From: Viscum album | Lineage: Eukaryota; Streptophyta; Magnoliopsida; Santalales; Viscaceae | Length of the DNA: 64,000 bases | Assembly (NCBI GenBank): GCA_963277665.1 | Contig: OY728136.1 | Coordinates: forward strand, 805,281,123 to 805,345,122 | Direction of reading: 5' to 3' | Part shown: piece after piece, positions 11,220 through 23,700 of the stretch | How the letters are laid out: each line of letters starts with the position of its first letter | Numbering within the stretch: the stretch's first letter is position 1 | Position numbers and translations under genes: made by a program | Notes under the pieces: model-generated | Told to the model about the DNA's origin: nothing | The model's database searches: none | What the model saw: the letters and a program-made list of their open reading frames with translations, nothing else

Positions 11220-12474
11220 CTCGAGGCGTTGGGCCTTATCTGAGAAATCTTTATACCCTCCAGGGTAATTCTGGGTGGTCAAGGAAGGAACCAGTTCTGT
11301 TTTGACATTCCCTACACTCATCGTCAATAATTTCTCATGATTCATTGGCATGTCAAGGGAGTATATGATCCCCTTTCACAGAGCGATAAAGTCTGTGACT
11401 CTCTCACCAGGCCTTTGTTTTCACTTGAAGAGGTCTACGATACCGGTGTTTGACGTGGTGGAGATGAACTAGAATAGGAATTGCTGGTGAAGATCCTCCC
11501 ATCCAGTCATTGATCCAATAGGGAGCTAGTTGTACGAGACGAACGCAGGGCCCTCTAATGTCTCCACACATCATTAGAGCTTGGCGACTTCCTATTTTGT
11601 TGGGGTCCCCAACATGGTTCCACACCTGGATGAAAAATGGGTCAGGTGCTGCAACGGGTCCCCAATCCAATTAAAGGGTGAGATAGTGGGTTTCCAAAAC
11701 CCGAAGGTGTAGGCATATCATCCACCCACGCGGGATATGGCTTTCCATCTGGTGGGACTGCCACCTGGCACGTTTCCAATGCCTCGAGGTGGGCGATGAG
11801 AGCTTCTATAGGATCATCCGGGTGAGGGTTCCTTTCATGGCGGGGATCCCTAACCACAAGTGCGTTTTCGGGATCTTCAACATGATAGACGGGTTCAACG
11901 GCTTGTGGAGTGACTAGCGGGGCGGCCCGCAGGGCAGTTGGGGGAATTCGGGCTGGATTCCTCATATTTTCGCACCGTTCTGGAGTGTTTGGTGAGACGT
12001 ATCGCACCCTCTTTCTGTGAGTTCCAACATTAGACCTGTCTGCAGAAGTAGCATGATCAGGGTTTCCTAGAGGCATCTCACTGGGGGAAATTGTTCCTGC
12101 CCCTACTGCCTCGGCCTAGGATCACCATAGTCGGGTCGCCGCCCTATAGCGCGCTCGACCGGGATATTGTCAACCAGCCTCTTCTGTTCAGCAAGTTTCT
12201 AGTGCAACACGACCTTCTCGGGGTCTTCCTCTACCTTCTGCACTAAGACAGACGAGTTAGAGTGCTTGAATGCTCTGATATGATCTTTAACATTACCGGC
12301 ATTCCGGATGAGAACCAACAACTCGGTGGGTGGAGGGAGACCACAGAGGATCCTCTGCTGATGGGTAATCCTCCATAATGGGTCCAACAATGGTGGCACA
12401 TCCTCAGGGGGTATGTCTCCATCAAGAAACTCCAGATCTTCCTCCTTGTCCACTATGTCTTCCATGTGGACCAC
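11220..12474 (-). pseudogene. gag (capsid) region of Tat element, degenerate
   Basis: Gag forms the particle that packages element RNA. Near 11,220-11,520 the minus strand reads WEDLHQQFLF, then KQRPGERVTDFIAL, YSLDMPMNHE and DKAQRLEES: the pattern of the retrotransposon gag capsid domain, with in-frame stops between segments. The open frame 11,642-12,076 supplies the upstream Pro-rich part ending AWVDDMPTPSGF. Another open frame at 12,199-12,474 (MVHMEDIVDK start) may be the gag N-terminus. At least three frame changes separate the segments, so the start is uncertain. Confidence 0.6.
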
Positions 12475-12489
12475 AACCCTTCTTGGGGC

Positions 12490-15120
12490 ATGTTCTCAAT
12501 GTCTCATGATGAGTCAGGCTGCCATCGAATAGGATTGAAGATGAGGGAAGCGTACTTCTCCCATCCATGGACATGCACGTAGGGGGTAGCCTCCCTTATG
12601 ATTTTGCGGAGTACCTTGAAACTCTGAACGCATTTTTTGTTGGAGGGTCATCTGGCGACTTGGTGACTCAGGGAGCTGGGCCACGAGGAGTGTGGCCAAA
12701 TCGATTAGAAGACTTTGCTCGCCAATTTCCTCGAAGTGCACTTGGATCCTAGGGTACACCACTCGATGATACTGAAGACGGAATTGTGTCACCCATAGGG
12801 TTTTACAGAAGAAATAAACTTCCTCTCCGGTAGGGGATTCCATCGCACAGACATTTGATGTTGCCGCCGTCCAGAACTTCTCTGGGAGGTGATCTGCTGC
12901 AAGAATGTTCCAGAAGCTCCTGGGTTCAGAATCAGGTTTTGGCCCTGTATTTCCCCACTCATCAACCTAAGGTGGATGAGGAACTGGTAGTGGTACTGAG
13001 GCGGTCCGCTGGTATAGTAAACTGGGTGGCGGAGAATACGGGGAACGAACCGACTGGCTGCCGAATACCAGGCCATCCTACGAAGAGTGTGGTGACCTAA
13101 CCACAATGTCACGATACGACGGGATGACAGCCACATCTTCTGTTGTAGGGATCACAGTTACCAGCAATAGGTCACGATATTTTTCAACTTCCATCGGTCC
13201 CCAAAATAGTTTTTTGTGATCTTTGGTCGAGGTAGAGGGAACTTCTGGTGACGATGGTAGTGAATGAACGGTCGGAACCTATGGGACTCCCAAAATTTCC
13301 TCCTCCTGGATGTACCTACGATGAGAGGTGTGAATTTGGTGGACTTCACATTCTGGAAGGATGATGCACACACACCTTGTTCCTTCCCTGGTCCATAACA
13401 CGAAAGAATGAGGGGAGGGTTCCACTGCCGAGTCGTATTCTGCTTCAGAATCTGAGAAGCGGGCCGGTTTCATCTCTGTTCGAGCCGTCACAGGGTTCTT
13501 CTTGTGGAGGCAGCAACCCAACTTCCTAGCCCTAGGAGGCTACTAGTGACAAGGCTGATTTCCAACATGTAGTCTTGGGGTGGCGCTGGTGTTAGGGTGG
13601 AGAGGGATTCCACTTGAGACAGCCGGGGTGCAAGGAGCACCAGAAAAAGTTTCGAGCAGGACATGGTGAGGACCTTTAGGAACAGCACCTGAGCGGGAGA
13701 AACCTCAGTCGGAACGGGCGGAAGCATGGGGAGGACCTCCATGCTTGGTGCGGGTGGAGCAAGGCTGACCTTCCCCCCTTTGGTTTCCAGGGCAAGGAGG
13801 ACCTTCGATAGCTGCAGAGAGAACATAGGGAGGATCCCCACGTTGGAGAGGGACCGGATGTGAAATTCCTTCACATCTTCTGTCAAGGGCTGGAGGCAAA
13901 ATTCCATACATGGTGCGTTGGGAACGGGAGAGGCTTCCACGCCGAGTGTCACTACCGTGGGGTAGGCTTTCATTTGAGTTGGGGGTAGCACATAGTGTAC
14001 CTCCATGATGAGCTTCAGATCAGGGAAGACCCACGCATTATGGAATAGTTGTATAGGGATAACATCTGTATGGGGTGACATCACTATCGGTTGGTTCGCA
14101 GCTATCATTAATCATGCCTGTGACCCGAGGAGTCAACCTAGCCTTCCCGTGGGGTGGTTGGGGCCTCGATCCCATTTGGGCATATGAGCGCCCCTACTCA
14201 GTATTGACAGGGACTTTATGATATGCGTCGGTGGCGGCTCGGGCCACAGTATCTGTCGACGTTAACTCTCCATAGCGGGAATCCTCAGCTTGGGCCCAAC
14301 ATTGGCATCATGTTAGGTGAGCCGGTGCGGGTGGTGCATGCTTATTGCCTACCTTGTCTTCTGGCAAGGCCGGGTGGCGGCCCTGACGTGGCTGGGTGGG
14401 GGGGCCTTTCTTGGAACCCTTGAATCGGGACTCTGACTAGGCTGAGCCGGACATCACCCACCTCATCACCCTATGGCAGAGAGTCAACAAGGCGTTCTGG
14501 GGAAAGGCTCCCGAAACGATTGAATGTTGGGGTGGGGAGCAGGGGCTCCCTGGGCGGCCCTCGAGGGCGGCATTGACGGTGATTCCTATATGCCTCCATG
14601 TCCAGGCATTCCATATCCTGTGTTGGGATTATTCCCTCCTCCTCGTAACGGCGTACGAGGTCGTTAATCACCCTTCATTGGATGAATTATGATGGAGAGA
14701 TGGGGCATGGACGCCCCACATCTATGGATACAGACGTCGTTATAGCAGTAGTGGATCCACGCGGAGTAGCTATGCTGGTGTTCCCCCTACCCCTGCATAG
14801 GTGGGTGCGTGGTGATCGTGTCCCTATAGTAGAAACCTGATTCTTGGGAAGCAGGGAGATTAACTCATCAGCACTGGGAGGAAAAGAAATCGGCAACCAG
14901 TTCCCCAGTGTCATCCTGTCTTCCATTGCTGGTAAGAGGGATACACACTGACAACATTGCAGAATGGAATTCCCAACATTCTAATTCCCCAAGGTCTGGT
15001 GAGTTTCATAATAAGCCCACTCTTTTCTTGGCGGGAACCAGCTCCTAATAGCTGGATCTGGTGACATGTCAATCTACTGATGTCGCGAGCGCTACTAATC
15101 TTCATATTGAGGAGAAGAAC
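12490..15120 (-). pseudogene. Possible ORF1-like region of Tat element, unassigned
   Basis: Ogre-type Tat elements carry an extra ORF upstream of gag. Here several minus-strand open pieces lie in that position: 12,514-12,843, 12,789-13,136, 13,158-13,373, 13,488-14,108 (206 residues, Pro/Leu-rich), 14,471-14,671 and 14,687-14,926. The fragment FGDRWKLKN near 13,190 is mildly reminiscent of plant transposon-associated proteins, but I cannot assign a domain. The strand bias of the open pieces is the main support. It may be a broken ORF1 or simply noncoding leader. Confidence 0.35.
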
Positions 15121-15360
15121 ATCACGTCAGGTTCACCATTTCTGTTTCTAATGGTTTCACTGGGGAGTGTGCGTCTGTCTTCTTGGGCGCGATAGGTGCG
15201 ACTTTTTGTTACACCGCATTCCTTCATTCAAAAGGCGGGCGGAATTCTCTCCTTGTTCAGGGACGTCTTCTTCTTGATTGAAACAGGATGATGGGATGTC
15301 AGTTCTTCCTTTCGTTGATTCCTCCTCGGTACTCATCACCTAGTCTGCATCTCCCTCATA

Positions 15361-17203
15361 GATTTAATATGTTGTTTTTGAAACTATTACCAGTGCCATA
15401 TTTTCATAGACTCCGGTTAATTACAATTCTTCTGTGAGGAAATTCCAAGGGGTCTGGTCAGGGAATCAACCTCTATTTTGGGGAGTAGTCACATTGAGAC
15501 ATCACTGGAATGTCTGGATGCTGGGGAATTGGAGTGTCCATATTTGGTCCCTTATTATAGGGATTCTTGAGGGCGTGTAAGCCCTAGGCATCCCACATTG
15601 AGAGTGGGGAATCATATGCCATTTTCATGTATCTGAGGTTTTCCTCATCTTTTTGTGTTTAACATAGGGTGTGTCGCAAGTTTAACGTCCAGCGGAAACA
15701 GATCGGACTGATTAGAACACTAGATGGAGTGGATCAGTTTGAGGAACCCCCTTGAGGGATCACTGATATTTGGGCCAGCACGTGGGTGGCTTTCCGAATT
15801 CTGTGGAGGGGGGAATGAGGTGGCATGATCTCATCGGGGTGTGGCAGCCCATTTAAGAATCAAGACGGGTGATGGAAAATTGAATGGAGTGGGGGAGGAA
15901 TGAGATGGTACCATCATGGAGATGAAGGTAGAGATGGGATTGAGCCTCGAAGAGACCTCCTATGTATCCTTGTGGTAGGGAATCAAAGTTCGTGTAGTTA
16001 GGTTGGTGAGAACCGACATGAAGGGGAGTCAGAGTGACCAATGGGTGGTGGGATTAAACCTCATGGATGCTTCTTATGTACCATGCCTTGATATTGATCA
16101 AATTCCACATAGTTCAGGTAGAAAAGGGGATGTTGAACTGACATTAAGGGGTGTCGGGACAACTGGATGGCAGGGTCACAATGTCTCAACACTGGATTGG
16201 GATGCAGTTTAACATCATGCCAGATGAGGGAATGTCAGAGAAACGATGTGAATACGAAATTTGGTACATTGGATGGTGGGCTTGAACCTTAGGAATGCTT
16301 CCTATGTACCATGCCTTAACATGGATGAAAGACCCCATAGTTCAGAAAGGATTTCGGTGATCTGACATAAAGGGGTACCCCAGTCCATTGCTGGTGGGCT
16401 TGATCCTCCGGGAGGCTTCCTACGTACCATGCCTTAACATGGATCAATGACCTAGTAGTTTTGGTGTGCAGTTTAACATCATGTGGGATGGGGGTAGAAC
16501 CAGACGTGAATAAATGGCCGAGCGGTTGGCTTGAACCTCTTGGAGGCTTCCTATGTACTATACCTTGACATGGATCAAAGTATTTGTAGTATAGAAGGGA
16601 TGTGGGTGTCTGTGAACCAACATGAGGAAGGACCTTGGTCCGATTGGTGATGGGCTTGAACCTCAGAGAGGCTTCCTACGTACCATGCCATGACATGGAT
16701 AAAAGTCCTCATTTTTCAGGAAGGGTTTCTCCAGCGAACTGACGTGACGGTTAACCCCGGAATCCACTGGTGGTGGTCTTGAACCTCGTGGAGGCTTCCT
16801 ACGTACCACGCCTTGAAATGGATCAATGTCCTCAGTGTTCGGGTGTTCGGTTTTACCTTAGGTGAGAAAGGGGTATTTTGGGGCTTACACACTGAGGTTG
16901 CCCATGGTGGGTCATAGTTGGTGCTCAATCTAAGCCCACAAGAGTCATGCTTGGTGTTAGAAATATGATGTTACTGGGACCTGACGATCACATCGCGAGG
17001 GGTGCGTCCATGGGAAGTGAAGAGGGGCTTACGTGTTAGGCGGCCCATGGTGTTGAGACTTACTCCAGGATGGAGGCCCGAGGGTGACAAAGAGCAGTGG
17101 GAGAGGGGAAGTACGGAGGTTCATGGGTGCTACCTCCTGCAAGAAAGGCTAGGGGCTTATTCCTAGATGGATTCCCTTCCCCTGTAGGTGAACGCCACTC
17201 CCA
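15361..17203. repeat. Tandem 1.84-kb unit, copy 1
   Basis: The unit begins GATTTAATATGTTG and ends ACGCCACTCCCA. It matches the adjacent unit over its whole length, for example the block with GGAAATTCCAAGGGGTC, the block GGAGTGTC followed by TTTGGTCCCTTA, and the block GTTTAACGTCCA. Its middle holds about seven copies of a motif with CTTCCTACGTACC and CATGGATCAA, spaced about 110-235 bases apart. No coding frame is supported. It lies in the 5' part of the Tat element, between promoter and gag. Confidence 0.8.
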
Positions 17204-19044
17204 GATTTAATACGTTGTTCGTGAAACTCTTCCCAGTTCCATGTTTCCATGGATGTCGGTTAATTACACTGCATCTGTCCGGAAATTCCAAGGGGTCCAG
17301 TTAGGGCAGCAACCTTAAGTTAGAGGAGTAGTTATGTTGAAACATCACTGGAGTGTCTGGACTCTAGGGATTTGGAGTGTCTATCTTTGGTCCCTTACTA
17401 TAGGGCTTCTCGAGGGCCGAGAATCCCAAGGCATCCCATATCAACCACGAGGAATCATATTCCATTGGCTTGTATCTATGGTTTTCCTTAGCCTCCTATG
17501 TTTAACATAGGATATGCCACATGTTTAACGTCCAACAAGGACAGATTGAGCTGATCAGAACACTAGCTATAGTGGAACAGATTGAGCAACCCCCTTGGGG
17601 GATCACTGATATTGGGGCCAGCACATGGGCGACATCTCAAATACCGTGGAGGGGGGAATGAGGTGGCATGATCTCACCAAGATGTTGCAGCCCATGTAAG
17701 AATCATGATGGATGATGGAAAATTCAATGGAGTGGGGGAGGAATGAGATGGGACTATCATGGAGATGATGGTAGAGATGGGATTGAGAATCAAAGAGACC
17801 TCCTACGTATCCCCGTGGTAGGGAATCAAAGTCTGCGTAGTTCGGTTGGTGAAAATTGACGTGAAGGGGATTCAGAGCGACCAATGGGTGGTGGGATTGA
17901 ACCTCAGGGAGGCATCCTACGTACCATGCCTTGACATGGATCAAAGTCCACATAGTTCGGGTAGAAAAGGGAGTGATAATCTGACATGAGGGGTGTCGGG
18001 GAAACTGGATGGCGGGGTCACTACAGCTCACTGCTGGATTGGGATGCAATTTAATGTCTTGAGGGATGATGGCATGTTGGATAACCGACATGAATATGGA
18101 CCATAGTCCATTTTATTGTGCGCTTGAACCTCAGGGAGGCTTCCTATCTACCATGCCATAACATGGATCAAAGACACCGTAGTTAAGAAAGGATGTCGGT
18201 GAACCGACATAAAGGGGACCCCGGTCCATTGGTGGTGGGATAGAACCTCAGGAAGGCTTCATATGTACCATGCCTTAACATGGATCAAAGACCCAGTAGT
18301 TCGGGTGTGCAGTTTAACGTCATGCAGGATGAGGGAAGAACCGGACATGAATAAACGGCTGGGCGGTGGGCTTGAACCTCAGGGAGGATTCCTACGTACC
18401 ATACCTTGACAAAGATCAATGACTTCATAGTTCATAAGGGATGTGGGTATAGGAAAACTGACGTGAAGAAGGACCTTGGTATGATGGGTGATGGGCTTGA
18501 TCCTCAGGAAGAATTCATACGTACCATTCCTTGACATGGATAAAACTCCTCATAGTTCGGTAAGGGTTTCATCAGCGAACTGACGTGAAGGTGGACCCGG
18601 GGATCCACTGGTGGTGGAAAAGAACCTCGTGGAGGCTTCCAATGAACCACGCCTTGTCATGGATCAATGTCCTCATAGTTAGGGTGTTCAGTTTAACGTC
18701 ATTTTGGATGAGGGTATTTCAGGGATTACACTCTGAGGTTGACCATGGTGTGTCATAGTCAGTGCTCACTCTAATCCCACGAGAATCATGCTCGGTGTGA
18801 GAAATAAGAGGTTGTAGGGACCTGACGATCACGTAACGAGGGGTGCGTCCATGGGAAGTGAAAAGGGGCTTAGGCATTAGGCATCCCATGGTGTGGGGAC
18901 TTACTCTAAGATGGAGGCCCGAGGGCGACAAAGTGCAGATGGAGAGGGGAAGTACAGAGGTGCATGGGTTCTACCTCCTGCAAGAAAGGCTAGGGGCTTA
19001 TGCCAAGATGGTTGCCCTTCCCCCGTGGGCGAACACCACTCCCA
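17204..19044. repeat. Tandem 1.84-kb unit, copy 2
   Basis: This is the second full copy, 1,841 bases against 1,843 for copy 1, head to tail with no spacer. The two differ by scattered substitutions and small indels. It carries the same ordered series of internal CTACGTA-type motifs. The equal length argues for one unequal-crossover or replication-slippage event followed by independent mutation. Confidence 0.8.
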
Positions 19045-19850
19045 GAAGGAGGATATCTTCCCATGTGCTCTAGGAAGAGGATATCATCCCCTATGGAGGT
19101 TAGGGGGCATAGAGAATGTCCAAGGTGGGGTGACCCCGCATAGGATGCGTGGGGGCCATGTCACAGTTTAACGTCATGTGTTGAGGACGAGGGTTCTTTG
19201 CAGTTTAACGTAATACGGCTTGGACGAGGTGGGTTTACTGCACACCCTTAGTACATACAAAACCATTACCCAATTATCATTGTTGGAGGGAAGGTACTGA
19301 AAATGTCATGTAAAAGGGGGGACACAGAGCGAACCATCCATGGGTCCACGTTACCGGGGCTATGCGAAGAAACAATAGCCAATAGCTTGTCTATGCAAAG
19401 AAGCATTAGGTGAAGCAACACCATGGGAGGTATCATCCAGGGGACTTTAAAGTCACATCATGCAAACCTGGAAGGTCGCACAGGAAAAGGGAGTGCCAAG
19501 GAGAGGGGTCCATAGCTAGAGGCCTTGTGGAGCATGGTTGCTCTGTTTGGTGAAGGGAACATTCGAGGGGGAGTGATTCACGAGGTGGGGTGCCTTTGTC
19601 TTAGCATGGGGCATAGGTGTAAGTGGGAGGTGCTTTGAAAAGTGGATGAGAGTTTATGGAGCACTGCCTCGTGGAGTATAAGTGCCTCGGAAAGCAATGT
19701 GTCGTGAAGCATTGTGCTTTGCGAAGTACAGTGACCCTGCATTGGCATGTGGATCATGTGTACAAGAGGGGTGTTTCGTGATGCATAAATTCTCCGCAAC
19801 AACCCGGGTCCCCTTGGGGATCCCCTTCCTTCTCAAATTCTCTTAGGCTT
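19045..19850. other. Spacer between tandem units and Tat promoter
   Basis: There is a short duplicated AGGATATC motif near 19,050-19,090 and two CAGTTTAACGT motifs at about 19,163 and 19,200 that match the motif of the 3' array. Open frames here are short and unsupported. This is where the LTR end and primer binding site would be expected; I could not find a convincing tRNA-complementary site. Confidence 0.4.
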
Positions 19851-20001
19851 CATGAAGGGCATCCCTCTCAGAAGAGGGGATCAAAACGAGACAATGATGA
19901 GGCTCCTCGCGAAGTAAAAATACGTCGTGCATCTCATTGTTCGCAGAGAAAAGGGTGCTTCACAATTCGATAGCTTAAAATCCGAAAGGTCAGATTGTAC
20001 A

Positions 20002-20020
20002 TCCCCCAGGATCTGGGGGA
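20002..20020 (-). other. Perfect hairpin just downstream of LTR TATA box
   Basis: TCCCCCAG, three bases, then CTGGGGGA form a perfect 8-bp stem. It begins five bases past the TATA box on the transcribed side, so it spans or abuts the predicted transcription start. In RNA it would be a very stable 5'-end stem, if transcribed. Confidence 0.6.
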
Positions 20021-20024
20021 CTCT

Positions 20025-20036
20025 GGTATTTATAGG
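20025..20036 (-). promoter_or_regulatory. TATA box of Tat 5' LTR
   Basis: The minus strand reads CCTATAAATACC, a canonical plant TATA box, between the 56-bp repeat array upstream and the G-rich hairpin downstream. The same core appears in the LTRs of the other elements in this window. Transcription would run leftward into the Tat element. Confidence 0.75.
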
Positions 20037-20078
20037 AAAGAGGCACCATGGAGCAGAGCTGACACGGTGTGAAGGGGA

Positions 20079-20358
20079 ATTCGGTCGCTTCACGGCGGGT
20101 CACGAAAGACAACCGAGTTCGCGGAGGGGTACCGCCTCTCTTGCTTCACAGTGGGTTCAGGAATGTCAGGGGAGTTCGCATTGTGTACCACCTCTCTTGC
20201 TTCGCAGCTGGCTCACGAACATCAGGGGCGTTTTTGGGGCGTTCCACCTCTCTTTCTTTTCCACAGGCTCGCGAACGTTAGGGGCATTCACGGAGCATCC
20301 CGCCTCTCTTGCTTCACGGCAGCCACATTGCTTGGGGGGACTCTGCGGCATGGCTTCG
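20079..20358 (-). repeat. Five 56-bp tandem repeats in LTR U3
   Basis: The core CCTCTCTTGCTTC starts at 20,135, 20,191, 20,247 (variant) and 20,303, and a decayed unit aligns from 20,079, an exact 56-bp period. The array ends about 45 bases upstream of the TATA box. U3 tandem repeats of this kind commonly act as enhancers in LTR promoters; that role is inferred. Confidence 0.85.
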
Positions 20359-20419
20359 CGAGGCAGGCTGCGAGGCTTTCTTTTAATCGTTCTCTTCGTC
20401 CAATATTTTGGCGCCAACA

Positions 20420-20734
20420 AATATATAATATATTTAATGATAAACATGATACAATAAATTAAAAAAATTCAAACATGCTAAACCTGATAAATCTGGTAAA
20501 CATGGTAATGTAATTATCTCTGAACAAAAATAATAGATATATAATTTATGTAATTTATGTAATGGTAAACATGATAAAGTAAACTAAACAAAATTAAATC
20601 AAACAAATACTTATACTTATTTTGTTTTAATACATGTTTTAATAAAGAAAAAACTTACAATATCTAACATTTTATGAAAATAATCAATGTAAACAAGAAA
20701 TAAACAAATGTTACCGATAATTTTAGGAATGTAC
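20420..20734. other. AT-rich CACTA interior next to Tat insertion
   Basis: No gene is seen. Short imperfect repeats of the type ATGGTAAACATGATAAA occur at about 20,490-20,580. It would be the 3' flank of the transposase gene. Confidence 0.5.
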
Positions 20735-23700
20735 ATATGAGTTGTTTTCCCAAATTCCTACATCGTGATCGTTCTTCATGGCATGAACCATGTCTTCACC
20801 ATGCTCATCATTATGTTCTGTTAATCATTCCATGGAATCTGGGATGTCACATAAATCAACATCTACATCAAGTTCATCCTAACCGAAATATTGTTTTTCC
20901 CTTGTAAAACAACAACCCACTACATATCTGATTGATATACTACATATAAATTTTTTTTTTCATGTGTTGACATTATAAAATAATCTAATATGTATTCCAA
21001 TATATTCAGATTAACAACTTTCATTCCAAATTCATCATGTCTAACACTATTGTTACTAATAATCCTTTTATAGTTAAAAACATTAACATTAATTTTAATG
21101 TAATCAACCTCCCATTTTTCTTCAATCACTCCATATTACGAACTTGATGCAGAAATTGGGTTTTTGTCTTTAGCACTCGAAAAGTGCATTCCTTCTGCAA
21201 ACATCAATACACCACTATTCGAAACTGCACTTATGTTGTCATGAGCATTCGTATGAAATGTATAGCCGTTAATGTCATAACAGGACCATGTTATCACATT
21301 TAAACATGGACCGATCACTATCCATTTTAATGTCACTGATATATCTGATCTGCCAAGAATGTTATTTTTAAAACATGAAAAAAATGTTTTGTTGTGCTCA
21401 TTAAAAATCCACATTTCATTCTTCTTTGGAAGAAATTGTTTCAACTCATTAATATGAAATGTGATATACGATTGAGCATCAACTATTTTATTAAAGATTT
21501 ATGATTCTAAATTCTTCATTTGATCAGCTGATAATGATTTGAATTTCATGCAACGAATCCCCTTTCCCTCATTATTAACTCATTCATGGTGAGATGGAGG
21601 CTAACCTATGTGCTATGCCATAGCCACGTAGCTTGTATAAAACACTCCAACCTCCTAGAAATATAATTTTCAATAATGGAGGCTTCAGGTCGACATGGAT
21701 TCTTAACACACCCCTTCAATATTTTCATAAACCTTTCAAAATGATATATCCAACAAAGATATACAAGTCCACAAAGCTTTATTTATCGAACTAGATGAAT
21801 CATTAAAAGAACCATTATATCAAAAAAAATTAGAGGAAACATTTCTAATTGAAAAAGTATAAAAATTTCATCCTTTTCCAAATGTTAAAAGAATTTTCAT
21901 AAATCACCTTATTACAAATTGAATAGAAAAAATAACACAACATCATTTTAGTTTTTCTAATAGGAATGTGCAATATTCCATGCAATGCAACTGGTAGAAG
22001 TTGTTGCATAATGACGTGACAGTCTTGATATTTCATACCTATCAACTTCAAGTCCTTCAATGAGACAAAAGTTTTTACATTTGAATAATAAGCTTGAGGC
22101 ACTTTGATATCATGAAGACACTGAATAAAGATAATTTTCTCCCTCTTCGATAATATATGACAAGATGGGGGAAGAAATTTTCGTCTTCTATTAAGAGATG
22201 GAGCCCACTCCAAATGTATTCCCATTGATAGTAAGTCGAATCATGCATTCAACCCATCTTTTTTCTTTCCTTTAATATCTAACAATGTTACAATCAAACT
22301 ATCATAGATATTCTTCACCACATGGATGACATCAATATTATGTTTAACTTCATGATATCTCCAATATATTAGCTCAAAAAATATTGACATTTTCTTCCAA
22401 ATATGTATATCATTACCATATTTCTGTGTCTTTCCCAATGTCACATCACAGTTATTCACCCTCTCAAAATACAGATCAGGGGATAAAGGTTTTGGAGATA
22501 TATCAAATTCTAGTGAGATATTGAGTGCCTTTTTTAGTCTTCTATAAGACTGATCCATAGGCCAAAACTTTCCATGACCCATGTACATTGTATTCCTCCC
22601 AGGATGAAATTGGCAATATGACGTCTATTGTTCGCAAATTGGACATGCATTATGCCCTTTAACTCTATATACAGAGAAATTTACATATGATGGGAAGTCA
22701 TTTATAGTGAAAAAAATTACTTCAGGTAGGTGAAAATATTCCATTTTATAAGAATCATACACCCTAATACCATCCTCCCATAAAATTCTCAAATCATCAA
22801 TCAACGGTGACAAGAAAACTTTAATATCATTGTCGGGTTGCTTCAGACTACAGATCATTATACTCAACATGACATATTTGCGCTTCATACTAACTTGAAG
22901 AGAGAGGTTTTAAATTAACAATAAAACAGACCTGAACTATGTGTGATACAGAGGTTTTGGTATGGATTCATTTCATATTTGCACAACCCTAGTATGAGAT
23001 TTCTAATTTCATTTCAAAAAGTAGGATAATGCTCATCAATTTTCATCCATTGTGGACAATCAGCTGGATGACGTATTTTTCCATCACATAACCACTCATA
23101 AGAATGCCATATTAACCTTTTTCATCATGTGAATTAGCAAATAAATGTTTGAAATGATGAATTATATTAAGATACCAAAATACCTTTGAATGGATCTTTT
23201 TAATCTCTACATCATCCTGTGATGTTTCTTTCACCTTATACCGTGATGTCCCACATTTAGGACACTCTGATAGAAATTGATAAATGTTCTTATATATCAT
23301 ACATTCATTCGGTCAGGCATTTATTTTCTTGTATCCCAATCCCATCGGGCATAATATTTTCATGCCCTTATAATATGAATCTAGAAGATCTTTATCTTTT
23401 GGAATAATATCATTCATCAACTGTAGCAGCTCTATAAAACTTCTGTCACTCCATCTATGTTTCACCTTCCAGTTAATCAATCTTAACACTGCCGACATAA
23501 CTGTAAAAGCTGTAAAACTAGAATATAATGGTTTTAAGAATCACCAAATAGATGATCAACTGTCAGTTCTATCTTAATTTGTTCTGCTGTAATATTACAA
23601 ATCGTTTATTCAATTCCATCGGAGTACCATATTGTGAATCATCATCATTAGTGAAATTTTGTCCAGTTTTACCATGCCAAATACAAGGTCTATAACTCGA

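Larger units (their letters stand above)
1..20419 (-). mobile_element. Tat/Ogre-lineage Ty3/gypsy LTR retrotransposon, 3' end outside window
   Basis: Reading the minus strand from 20,419 downward gives LTR promoter, long noncoding tandem repeats, ORF1-like stretch, gag, protease, RT, RNase H, a second RNase H and integrase, then a long repeat-rich 3' noncoding region. The PR-RT-RH-aRH-INT order and the extra RNase H are characteristic of the plant Tat lineage, which includes Ogre and Retand. Every domain except the protease ORF carries stops or frame changes, so this copy cannot be autonomous. It is clearly richer in G+C than everything right of 20,420. The right border is placed at the TG of TGTTGGCGCC on the minus strand; the 3' LTR is not seen. 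No convincing primer binding site was found downstream of the promoter. Confidence 0.8.
19851..20419 (-). mobile_element. 5' LTR (U3 and R part) of Tat element
   Basis: The minus strand begins TGTTGGCGCC at 20,419, the expected TG start of an LTR. It then runs through five 56-bp repeats and a TATA box toward a likely transcription start near 20,000. The abrupt change from AT-rich CACTA sequence to GC-richer sequence at this point supports the border. The inner end of the LTR is not defined, so 19,851 is arbitrary. Confidence 0.6.

Noticed and set aside
15361..19044. The two 1.84-kb copies as an LTR pair of a small element
   Set aside because: They are directly adjacent with nothing between them, have no TG...CA ends, PBS or PPT, and consist of internal repeats shared with the 3' noncoding region.
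19780..19850. Primer binding site of the Tat element
   Set aside because: The minus-strand GGGTTGTTGCGGAGAA is only loosely like known plant tRNA 3' ends; no good 10-base match was found.
19927..20457. Plus-strand 176-codon open frame
   Set aside because: It runs antisense through the 56-bp LTR repeats and TATA box and crosses the Tat/CACTA border, so it is not a gene.
20910..20930. CACTACATATCTG as the missing left CACTA terminus
   Set aside because: It lies inside the transposase tail, lacks similarity to the right terminus beyond CACTA and has no subterminal repeats beside it.
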